Shown here: positions 47,590 through 57,534 of the stretch, in pieces
Numbering within the stretch: position 1 is the first letter of the stretch
Layout: each line of letters starts with the position of its first letter
Assembly: GCA_027922465.2 (NCBI GenBank)
Contig: BQMF02000221.1
Location: forward strand, 558,001-622,000
DNA: 64,000 bases
Source of the DNA: Turritopsis dohrnii
Taxonomy: Eukaryota; Cnidaria; Hydrozoa; Anthoathecata; Oceaniidae
Direction: 5' to 3'
Made by a program: the position numbers and the translations under genes
Notes under the pieces: model-generated
Seen by the model: the letters and a program-made list of their open reading frames with translations, nothing else
Databases searched by the model: none
What the model was told of the DNA's origin: nothing

Positions 47590-50500
47590 ATTAGAGCATA
47601 TTTTTTAATTGGTAAATCTGTCGGATGGATTTTTGATACTTTAAGGGTCAATAAAAAATAGCCCTGTAATATTTGGTAAATGTAATTTTGCTTAAAAAAA
47701 GACCACTCTAAGCTCTTTCAAAAAAGTTACTTTGAAAAAGGACATTTTTGTTTTGAAGTGAAATATGAGACATTATGTCGACCTGTCGGACGGATTCGAT
47801 AAATCAGTGCATTTTTACTTCATTACGTTCATAATTACTTTTTATCGAAAAAAGGGTTTTTGATTGGTTAATGGAACTTGGTTAGATAATATATTCTTTA
47901 TGTGAATGAAATATAACAAAATCTTTTTAATTACAACTAAGTTTCTCAAACATCAAGAACTTTTGAACAACGTTGTAAATCAGTCGGACGGATCTGTCGG
48001 ATGGATGTTTTTGAACAATATATTTCAAATTACTAAAACAAAGTTAAAAATGTTCATGATTGACGAAAACACCCTTACGGAAAAGGTTTTATCTTCATTT
48101 ACAATATATTCTAACTATTTTCAAAAATATACGAAAAGAAGACATACCGTCCGTCCGACTGTTTTTCGGCTCAAACTTGCTACATAAATAAATTAAGAAC
48201 GAAGCTTAAAAGAAAAATAAATACTAAAGTATACCAAACTACCTAGAAATCTGGAAACATATTACCTGATCACAACAGTATATTTACAGAAATGTCATAT
48301 ATATTGGAACGATAAGTTTAGTTTAGTCCGTCCGACAGTTTAATTATCTAGTACTCGAAACATGTCTCGTGAAACCATTGAACACAGATCGGACATTTTA
48401 ACCAGTCTTCATCTTCTTTCTCACCCAAATGTTGATTGTTGCAGTAAGCACATGTTGATTTAAACATGGCAAGGGTATCAAACTCCCTTTCAACATGACC
48501 GCATGTTTTATTTAATCTAGAATAAATTTGCGTGAAACAAGATTCTTTCGAATTCGAAAGAAAGTAAAATGAAAAGGCGGAGGTACAATCGGAAGAATCC
48601 ATCCTGGTAAATCTGTGTATCTTCAATGTGGCGGGGATTGACGGGGCTTGGTTGATATCTTCCGGCTCGGAAAGGACATTTTCTTCTTTCTGAAATAAGG
48701 TTGTAATTGCCGGAACAAAAAGATTAGCAGCTTTGTAAAATTCTTCGGCTGAATTGATTGTAACTTTGCCCGATCGCACTTGTCGGTAGATCACATTTTT
48801 GACTGTCCCTCCAATCCCATCCATTGGTCCTTTCCCATGGTGCGCTTCGTTATAATTCCATTCAAGTTGTAGGTCGGGGCGGTATTCTGATAGCAATTTG
48901 AAAACGAAGCGGGATCTAAATTGCGCAGCACAGCCATCACTCCATAAAATGACCTTTTTTAAAGGTATATGTTTCTCCATTTCCTTGATAACCATATCAA
49001 CACATGTTAAAGCAGCTATTCTTGAGTGGTCAGAGCTTTCGCTTACGACGCAGATTGGACGCTTAACAAGCACATTATTCTCGTCAACATTATAACCACA
49101 AGCAGTGAACAGACTAAACGATGTTTGGCCGAAATATGCACTCTGCACCTCATTTTGTTGTTTGTTTTTGTAGCTCTCACTATAATCCACGTGTAATAGT
49201 GCTTCCCCTTCCTTCAATTCAGCTTTTTGTATGTTGTACGACTCAACTTGTACTCGCTTTCGGTGGATGTGCGCCTTAAGGTCAATGACAGTTTGCTTCC
49301 ACAGTTTGTAGAATTCAGTTTTTACTACCGATTTAGATAGTTTCTTCATTTTTTTCTCCTCTCGCGTCCATGTCCAGAATGTAATATTGTCATCTTCCTC
49401 ATCACTATCACTACTGCTTGTACTTTCTGCTTCGTCCCATGAGCTTAGAATTTCATCTGGACGACATTTAGGACATGCATTTGTAATGCACGAGATGTTT
49501 TTTGAATCGCAGGAATATTTTTCGACAATCTCATGGGCATTTGTCGGGTGTCCCCGTTTGCATTTACGCATGCCTTTTGCCATTAACTCTGCATTTTCAC
49601 ATATCTCACAAAGACACGACGTCTCTGGAATATCTTTTTGCAAGATTATTTGCTTCTTTCCTTTGATGAAATGGTAAAAACGGGCAAATGATAGGGATTC
49701 TCCGAATTCTTCCTTATAGCCCGCTTCACCGTTGATTATTTCTAGAGCATCTCGTAGTGACCAAAGAAGATATCTTTTCTGAACATATTGCTTTTCACCA
49801 TTACACTTACCAATGTAAGCATGATCTTTTCTGCCTGGAGTGGTGTAAGTTAAATCAGACCGCTCGAACACTTCCATCAGCCAGTCCTCTTGATCTGAAG
49901 TCAACAGTTTCGCTTTTCGTCCACGTTTCTTTTGATATTGAATCCGAAGTTCATACTTCTTAGCCAAACTAGTAAGTACTTCAGATTTCTTCCTAGGACT
50001 ATTTGGTAGGAACCGTTCTGCTCTATTTACACTGCGATGAAGTGACTGCCGACAACTGAATGCACTAGTGGATTGTGACGATGATGATGACGAAGATTGA
50101 GATGGTGTTTCGGCTAGGCTTTTCTCCATTTTCTTACGGTTACGGTATGCTTTTGCTCTTTCGCGGTCCTTTTTTAATCTTTTTTTATATTTTTCTGGGC
50201 AAACCACTTTCTCGTATTCTCTTTCAAATTTCTTTCGCTCTTTTTCTTTTTCCTTCAATTTTTCTTTGTTTTTCTCGCGATACTTCTTACAATACTCTTT
50301 GTTTGCAAGACTTTTATCTTTGTTTGTCTTCGGTCTTCCCATTCTAATAAAAAGATCAAAATAGACTATTGTACTCGTCAAATCCAAAATCCAAAATCAA
50401 ATTTATCTAGACCCGTTTTAGACACTTACTTTTGATTGTTCTTCTCGTAGACTTCAATAGTTTGCCTCCAAACATCAGTGTTCAAAACAATACAAGAAAT

Positions 50501-51250
50501 TAAAAAAATCTTTTTCAATGAATTGTATTACGTCAAACTACACTGTAATGGTATCTTTCAAACAGCAATGCAATGGTTTCTTTACAGTTGTAACGTACCC
50601 ATTCGTACACGGTGAAAAGGTACGACAAACTTAGGTTTTGTATATGTTTAAAACGTAACCAATCGATAGATTAGCGGTAAAATAATAAAACAAACATATA
50701 ACTGTCGGACGGATTTTCATGCTTTGCTACCCTAATTTTCATGTCCTCATTTTCTTTTTATGCCGTGAAAACGGCTTTAATAGACATTTTGGCCACAAAT
50801 AATGGAAATAAGAAAACTTAATTTGGCACTGCTGGTCGTTTATATCAATATGGTAACTATTATTAAAGTTACAATAGATCTGTCGGACGGACTAAATGCT
50901 TTATGCTCAAGTTAACTTAAAATGGCACACTTAAACAAATTTTGGAAAGCTGAAATTGAATCTATGCTAGTTAGGTTGATGATCTCGATGGTTTTTACAG
51001 CTGCTTCACTATTTTTAATTCCTATACATAAAAAAGTCGATACAAATAAATCTGTCGGACGGACTTGCCACAAAGTTCTAGGATTAGAAAAATAATCATA
51101 TGAGTTTTGAAACTATTTATTACATTGTTGCGATTCATTTGACAAGAGCTTTCATAAATGCTAAAAATATTAAATAATCAAATGGTTAATTAACTCAAAA
51201 AATATCGATTTGTAAAAATCCGTCCGACAGTCTAAATCCTACCATATGCG
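47590..51250. mobile_element. Autonomous-looking DNA transposon with CTGTCGGACGGA motif arrays at both ends
   Basis: Ten copies of a 12-bp motif (CTGTCGGACGGA or close variants) surround the gene at 48348-50342. Left side: 47618, 47783, 47981, 47994, 48150 (reverse) and 48327 (reverse). Right side: 50702, 50880, 51052 and 51219 (reverse). None was noticed elsewhere in the window. The outermost copies face each other (left forward, right reverse) and share the extension ..GGATTTTT, as terminal inverted repeats would. Many copies in tandem near both ends suggest subterminal transposase binding sites. Exact ends and target duplication could not be fixed. Confidence 0.72.
48348..50342 (-). CDS. 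Putative transposase with basic N-terminus and C-terminal PHD-like finger
   Basis: One intact open frame of 664 residues from ATG at 50342 (MGRPKTNKDKSLANKEYC). An AG acceptor-like site just upstream allows a 5' exon. Residues about 1-85 are very Lys/Glu-rich and predicted coiled coil. The middle has Cys clusters (C-L-C-E-I-C; C-I-T-N-A-C-P-K-C) that could bind zinc. The core shows I-L-W-S-D-G-C-A-A-Q-F-R-S-R and H-H-G-K-G-P-M-D-G-I-G-G-T-V-K, motifs shared by a family of animal repeat-associated proteins; the Asp residues are candidate catalytic sites of an RNase H-like fold (inference). The C-terminus (C-A-Y-C ... W-L-K-C-P-I-C-V-Q-W-F-H-E-T-C) is a PHD-like finger lacking its last Cys pair. 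The motif arrays on both sides support a transposase. The superfamily is not identified. Confidence 0.72.
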   Translation of the reverse strand: MGRPKTNKDKSLANKEYCKKYREKNKEKLKEKEKERKKFEREYEKVVCPEKYKKRLKKDRERAKAYRNRKKMEKSLAETPSQSSSSSSSQSTSAFSCRQSLHRSVNRAERFLPNSPRKKSEVLTSLAKKYELRIQYQKKRGRKAKLLTSDQEDWLMEVFERSDLTYTTPGRKDHAYIGKCNGEKQYVQKRYLLWSLRDALEIINGEAGYKEEFGESLSFARFYHFIKGKKQIILQKDIPETSCLCEICENAELMAKGMRKCKRGHPTNAHEIVEKYSCDSKNISCITNACPKCRPDEILSSWDEAESTSSSDSDEEDDNITFWTWTREEKKMKKLSKSVVKTEFYKLWKQTVIDLKAHIHRKRVQVESYNIQKAELKEGEALLHVDYSESYKNKQQNEVQSAYFGQTSFSLFTACGYNVDENNVLVKRPICVVSESSDHSRIAALTCVDMVIKEMEKHIPLKKVILWSDGCAAQFRSRFVFKLLSEYRPDLQLEWNYNEAHHGKGPMDGIGGTVKNVIYRQVRSGKVTINSAEEFYKAANLFVPAITTLFQKEENVLSEPEDINQAPSIPATLKIHRFTRMDSSDCTSAFSFYFLSNSKESCFTQIYSRLNKTCGHVEREFDTLAMFKSTCAYCNNQHLGEKEDEDWLKCPICVQWFHETCFEY

Positions 51251-51504
51251 ATGAAGAAGGGCGTGAAAATAACATAAAAACATATCTAATCTATACATCT
51301 TTTGTTTTTTCTTGTTCTTGGGTGTCAATACTTATCTTCCATCACCGAAGTTTATCAATTTTTGGAAAAACAATTTCAAGGCTGTGTGATGACGAATTAC
51401 AAAATATGCCCATTAACGTTTGTTTTTAACATCTTTTTGTTTGTATTTTGGAGTGTTGTATTGTAAATTGTAAATGTGTTGCATTGTAAATCCTAACAGA
51501 ATCA

Positions 51505-51625
51505 ATCCCAGTGGTCAAAATCGCCAAAAAGTCACTACGATGAAGAGCATTTTTACTGAAATGGTGCGTATAGTTTTATAGAAACGCACTCCATCGCAGT
51601 TATTTTCAGCAGATTTGCCAATGAG
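51505..51625. mobile_element. Foldback MITE family copy
   Basis: CCCAGTGGTCAAAATCGCCA ... TATAGAAACGCACTCCATCG ... TTTGCCAATGAG. Confidence 0.8.
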
Positions 51626-52178
51626 ATATTATCCGTCAAAAGAATTTGTGAAACTTTGTTGAGTGAGTGAATGAATGAAATAGTGGATGAATGAGAGGAG
51701 ATATTTGCCATAAAAAGAAGCGTGCCAATGATAAAAAAAAAAGACAAATATAGGGAACTTGTAACTTATTTGCCTTATCATGGAAGCCTCAAATTCGAGC
51801 ATGTCAGGTATCATATACTTCCCAATATAATATCCTGGAATGTTTAAACCCACATATAATTAACACATAACAAAAACGGAAGGAAATTGAAATGTGAGAT
51901 AATGTGAGAACAGAAGATATCTCAAATATCTCAAAGTCTCGCCGTTTGGTTTCAATCTTTTCACCAAAGCTTTTTAGAGTTCATTTCTTCTTTATATCGT
52001 TTCCTAGAACTGAGTTCCACAAAAGTAAACAACCTGTTACTCAGGCTTTTTTTTTGTTTTCTCGCCCACGTCATAAAGGAGTTAAACAAAAAGATTGAAC
52101 AAACAATTCCAAATGCTCTACAACATTTTAATGTCACTGTTGATTAGCGTATACACCATGCTTGAACGGCTTTAGTCT

Positions 52179-52529
52179 TCACAAGTTGTATCGTCCTCTG
52201 CAGATAGGTACACAGAATGTCACGTAGTAATAGTACACACGACCAAAGAAACGAAATTCCTTTCTCTGTTTCCTGATTTCACATTTGCAGCTTCCTCCGT
52301 ATAAATGTCTTACTCCTGTTGGCTCATTTCGCACACGTCTAAGGTGCCGATCTTTTCTTAGAAAATCATGCGGATTGTTGAAACGATCCAAAAACACTTC
52401 ATCTTCTTCAACCTCGTCTTCGTGAACAATTTTCCCTTGCGATTGGGTTGTTGTATACACATTATTGATGAAGCCGGAATCATACGGCAAAGTTAAAAGG
52501 ATTATGTATAGAACTGCCTTCATCTCCAT
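52179..52529 (-). CDS. Possible small secreted Cys-containing protein
   Basis: An open frame of 116 residues begins at ATG 52529, five bases inside a possible exon (acceptor TTTTATCAG ending at 52535). The start M-E-M-K-A-V-L-Y-I-I-L-L-T-L looks like a signal peptide, cleaved at about residue 20. A strongly acidic stretch (E-D-E-V-E-E-D-E-V) and a basic one (R-K-D-R-H-L-R-R-V-R), with possible dibasic processing sites, follow. The C-terminus has four Cys in a C-K-C ... C-V-P-I-C pattern. I recognise no family. It could be a peptide precursor or a small extracellular factor. It lies on its own, with no neighbour that hints at function. Confidence 0.5.
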   Translation of the reverse strand: MEMKAVLYIILLTLPYDSGFINNVYTTTQSQGKIVHEDEVEEDEVFLDRFNNPHDFLRKDRHLRRVRNEPTGVRHLYGGSCKCEIRKQRKEFRFFGRVYYYYVTFCVPICRGRYNL

Positions 52530-52534
52530 AACGT

Positions 52535-54689
52535 CTGATAAAATCCTATGAAATGAATTGCTATCAAACATTTAAAAATGTCTTTGTTCGGTAAAATGTG
52601 CTGGAATTAAGGATAATCACATCAATTATTTAACTAACGGCATCCATTGCGTATGCACTACTGGAGTTGTTGAAAAGGAGTGCTCTAAAATTGTACAGTT
52701 CAAATATATTTCTTCATTCTTTTGAAAAAAAAAACAGTGGTACCCAATTGTCTTTGCATACGGTATGTGGTTGATAAAAAAATTGTTAAGAACCTACTCT
52801 ACTAAAAACATACAAAAGTCATTTGACAACGCCAGATCATTTTGGTTGGGCAACCCTGGAGAAGATCATTGTTTGAATCGTGCGTAATGTCTCGTTATAA
52901 AATACCCACAAACATTTTTACTTAATAGCAGATGGATTGTTCGTCCCTCGTTTGCAGTTAATTACAGTCTTTATAATAGATGTTGAAGTATCTTACACAG
53001 ATGCAAATTTGCTTTGTCTGATTTATTTTGCAACCAATGCTTGCCAAGATCTATATTCCTAAAGCAACTTTAAGCCTTCACATAACATCCTTTTTTTTTG
53101 CTAAGTCAACATAGGATAATCTCCAACCTCGTACCCAGCCCTGTTTTTCTCTCTTTGATATGAGAACTCTTGGATTGTAGGCCCAAGATCTCGACTAAAT
53201 AGAGTTATATCTACAACGAAAACCTATTCAATTATCTCCTGTGTCATACAACCACGAGAATGGAACGAAATATGATCATTAATGATAGCTCAAGGGTGTT
53301 TTTTAGAACTTGCGTTAGTGCCTATTCCATGACAGGGTGTTTAAAAGAAAGTGGGGCGCTTAATAGTGGCGTTTGTAAAGTAGCAGTTTTTTGTCACCGA
53401 GTTTCGTGTTGATATTTTATTGAGGCGGTAGAAGGGTGCAGTCATGGCAAGATTTTCATTGCATGTCAGTTTTTTTATAGTCACGCACGCCCTCCTCTCG
53501 CACGCCCTCCTCTCGCACGTCCTCCTCTCGCGTGTTGGACGGAACCTAACCAAACACCAATTAAAATAATTTGATTGATTTAGGCTGAAATATTTTAGAA
53601 ATCAAAATATCATCGTGTTTTCCCTCCTTAACAAACAGAACAATATTTCAGATAATATCTTCGAGGAAGTCTTTGTTGTTTTATTTGAGAGTGAACTTCG
53701 AATTTAAAAGTTCCAACTAACGAGCCCTTTATTTATACTTTTGCTTTGTTGATGTGGACTGTATTAAAGGCAATGATTGTCTTCATTAAGTAAAGAATAA
53801 CGCTTCTCCTGTTACGGTTTATAGATTATTCGTCACAGCCATTACGTAACAAACGAAATTACGTGAAATTTTCCATAAACTTTAAATAAAGTTGTAACCG
53901 ACTCTCGCCACTTCATCCTCAGGAAAAAAAATCACGAGGAGAGGATGATGCGCCCAATGGAGGAGGGCGTGTCTGTCTAATTCTTTAAGGTTTATGTAAA
54001 TAAAGAAATGAATGAAAATGAATTACGCCCCGGCACCCAGTCTCCACAATTTAGTTATATAACTAGGAAAAAAAATGTGTCAGCTGTTCTTCGTCACATC
54101 TTTTATGAGTAAAGTACAATTCTTGAATGCAAAACAAAGGGTCGAATATCTGTTCTAAAAACAACCAAGTTCAGTTTAATAATAACAGATTGGCGTGTGT
54201 AATATGATAACACTTGACAATGAAACACATCCATAGCGTTCAAATATTAAAAGTTTATATCGTTTTACTGTATGTAGTGAATGCATGGAAGAATGGTTTT
54301 GATCATTTGTTTGGACTAATGGTTCGTCATGCAAAAGTGTCTACGAAAGTTGTTTTTTTAAGAAATGCTGGTTGGGTTGACTTGAAACATAAGGTTTATT
54401 TGTTAAATTTACAACAAACCCAGGGTTATTTGCCTCGTTTTGATATATACAGGAAACTCAGCTTCATTTTATGTTTCAAAATTTTTTTCTCACTCACTCA
54501 AGGTTAATTTCATTATATTTTCCCCGTGTATGTTCCCATGTGATTTTTTTAAACTAAATTTACATTAACTAAATATCTAACATAGGTCACCATACATGAT
54601 ATTAATATCAACTATTAATGAAATTGACTAGGAATAGACCCTGCACTTGTTGATTTTTCTTCTGACTTAACATTCATTGATTACTACCT
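52535..54689. other. Intergenic, no gene recognised
   Basis: Contains a tandem of CCTCCTCTCGCACG units (about 53490-53530) and a degenerate ACCTCGTACCCAG repeat-family fragment at about 53127. The open frame at 54214-54507 includes another fragment of that family (AACCCAGGGTTATTTGCC) and shows no domain. Confidence 0.45.
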
Positions 54690-54693
54690 TTAA

Positions 54694-55425
54694 GGGAAGA
54701 AATTGTTTGCGGAAGAAATTTTTGCGGAACATAATTTTGCGGATGAATGACTCAAAAATGCCATATTTTGCGGAAGAAATTTTTGCGGATGGAGACCACA
54801 AAGGAGATTTTGCGGAATTAATTTTTGCGGATGCAACAAATTTAATAAAATCGAAAGTCGGGAAACACGTAGTTTAGTACCTGGGTATATACAAACTTTA
54901 GGAAAAAGCAGATTTATGGAATAACATCTATTTTTCATCAGTTAAACATCAAAAAAGAATACTAAGCTATAACAAACAGATAGTGTAGCTGGATCTTATC
55001 TTTGATCAGAGAAGGTCAATGTACTGCCAGCAACTGAGAATATAACTCAGTCAAAGTCTACTTCCCATAAATAAAAGGATCGTTTCTCAAAGTAAAAGCA
55101 ACAGCACGAAGCGCTAAACCTGTCGCAAGTGCAGATGCTGCTTGTGTTGTTATTGACGAAGAGCAATAAATAAGTTCTTAGATGTTTAATGACCTCGACT
55201 TTTTTTCCTTTTTCAACCCCCTTTTTCACTTTTCAAACGCTTTGTAAAGACGAGACTTGCAAAGCAAAGTGAAAAATCAATTCTTTACGGGTAAAAAATT
55301 TAAAAAATTTTGCGGAATAAATTTTTGTAGGTGAAGAATTTTGAAAATTTTAAGGGAAATCCGCAAAAATAAATTCCGCAAAAAAAAGTTCCGCACAAAT
55401 TTCTTCCGCAAACAAATTCTTCCCT
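54694..55425. mobile_element. TTAA-flanked MITE with TTTGCGGAA repeats at both ends
   Basis: The left end reads GGGAAGAAATTGTTTGCGG. The right end is the inverse, CCGCAAACAAATTCTTCCC (to 55424). TTAA is adjacent on both sides (54690-54693 and 55426-55429, off by one T on the right). Inside each end the motif TTTTTGCGGAA or its inverse recurs about every 20 bases, several times per side. No coding capacity. Confidence 0.82.
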
Positions 55426-55834
55426 TTAACATTTATTTCTTATGTAAGTTAATTTTTTTTGTTTTATTTCATTAGCAATAAAATTCTATAAACTAAAGTA
55501 TTTGAACCTTATCAAGAATAATTTCCTGTCTGATATTTGCAAGATATTTTAATTGCGTGTCTTATTTAGTATGCAAGACGACATTGGAAACATATTCATG
55601 ATCTAAAAATTCTGATTTGATCGGCAACACTAGCTACATTAATACACGCATATAGCTAAGTTACAAGACGTTTTTCTGTTAGCCAGAGGATGGTCTCCAT
55701 CACTACACATCAAACGGAAAAATTATCATTCATAAAACGCTTGAATACAAAAGATATTATGCATCAACAATGACATTTTCCTTTAATAAAACAAAACTCG
55801 CCGTTTCTATAATACTTGAATTTGATTGTTATTG

Positions 55835-55925
55835 TTGAAAGGAGTGCATTTCTACAGAAATATGATCGCTATTTCAATAAAAATATTCTTCACCACAGTG
55901 ATTACTTGTCAATTTGGGAAAGACT
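55835..55925. mobile_element. Foldback MITE family copy (reverse orientation)
   Basis: AAAGGAGTGCATTTCTACAG ... TTTCAATAAAAATATTCTTC ... CACAGTGATTACTTGTCAAT. Confidence 0.65.
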
Positions 55926-56486
55926 TTCCAAAACCCTGAAACGTACCTCGTATTCTTCACACACAATTGTTGCTTCAAACGCAACAGAACATCTGCCCCT
56001 CCTTCCCCAACCCACCCCAAATAAATCACCCACCCCTTGTGTTTGTTGTTGTTATGACAGTTCTAGCAAATTGAGAACATCAAGGCACATCTTTCCTCGG
56101 CTATTCTAAAGTTTTTTTAAGTTTGTGTTAGTGAACACATGCACAACTATGTGAATTTGGGGTCTCGATTTAATGCGTCTTTTAGTTACCATGACAATGA
56201 TATCATATGACTGATTTGAGAAAAAAACTCTTTCATTGCAAATATTTTCAATATGTTCGCTAGTATTGTTGAAATACGTGAACACCTGGCACCCAGTCTA
56301 TTTCCATCATTAAACTGAACATGTTATATGATGAACCATGTAGACTGGTCCTAAGTTGAAATACGTGAACACCTCGCACCCAGTCTACGGTGAGTTGGAG
56401 TTGCATTGAATGTTTTGGTATTGTGCGTAATTAGAAAAGATACAATAGTGATGCATCATGGGGAGGCTGAATAAAAATAATTATAA

Positions 56487-56655
56487 CACCACGGCACGTC
56501 AACAATACCTAAGTAAACTACAGACAGCGACAATAGAAGTTTGAAATTCAGTTAGATAAAATAATTATAACACCGCGGCACGTCAACAATACCTAAGTAA
56601 ACTACAGACAGCGACAATAGAAGTTTGAAATTCAGTTAGAACCAATATTTAACCT
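56487..56655. repeat. Tandem duplication of an approximately 81-bp unit
   Basis: ACGGCACGTCAACAATACC ... TTTGAAATTCAGTTAGA occurs twice in a row. The right-hand part (TTGAAATTCAGTTAGAACCA) recurs at about 58458 inside intron 2 of the transporter gene. Confidence 0.88.
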
Positions 56656-56664
56656 GAATGCTTT

Positions 56665-57017
56665 AGGGACTGTTTATATGAAAGGCGGGACGGGACGAAA
56701 AACGAGATCCCGCCTCCGTTGAATTTTTCATAAAAAATCTATCTCGTGTTTATATGAAAATAACTATCCCGGGACAAAAAACATCCCGTCCCGGTTAGGG
56801 GAGATCTCGCTTTGTCAAACCGGGATCCTGCTTGAAGCGGGACGTTTTTCATCATATAATCACACTGTCTCGGGTCGTTTTATAATGTTTTAAATGTGAT
56901 TGCTGTCTCGCCCCGGCAAAGCTTCTGCTAAATATTTTCTCATGTAAAGGCGGGATAAAGTCATCCCGTTTTTCGTCACGGCAAACGTCCCGTCCTGCCT
57001 CTCATGTAAATAGCCCC
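56665..57017. mobile_element. MITE with GGGACTGTTTATATGAAAGG ends
   Basis: The left end GGGACTGTTTATATGAAAGG is matched by the inverse of CTCTCATGTAAATAGCCCC on the right. CGGGACGGGACG / CGTCCCGTCC continues the pairing. The interior contains more GGGAC/GTCCC inverted motifs. TA-containing flanks are seen, but the duplication size is unresolved. Confidence 0.75.
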
Positions 57018-57534
57018 ATAGAATACAGTGAACTCTCTCTAATTCAAAAAAGGCAAGGGACCGGAAAACAAAAACATTCGATTTATGGAAAGATCGAATG
57101 ACAGAAATACTAGGTGAAAGTTCAGGGTGAAATTGATTAATGAATAAAGCTAATATGTTTCGATCTTATATGATCATCTTCAGGTCGAAAATATAAATTA
57201 TCGTAAGATTAAAATCTATAACAAAAGTTTGTTGAAACAGGTGAAGGGCCCACGAAATTCGTTCAAATGATATGGAAGTTCAGGGCCGTAATTTCTTCAA
57301 AAATATTGAGAGGGCTAAAAAAAATGGAGCGAGCGAAGCGAGCGAGAAAATATTTTGAGGCGGGGGGCTCTAAGCCCACCAGCAGGGGTTTTAGGGGTCG
57401 GAGCCTGAAGTTTCAGTGTAGTAGTTTTGTAAGAAATGCTTAGAAATGAATAATTCAAATTTATCCTAATTTTGTGCTAATTTATTCTGCTAAGTCATTC
57501 CGCTAATATATCCCACTTTATCTAAGAGACCATT

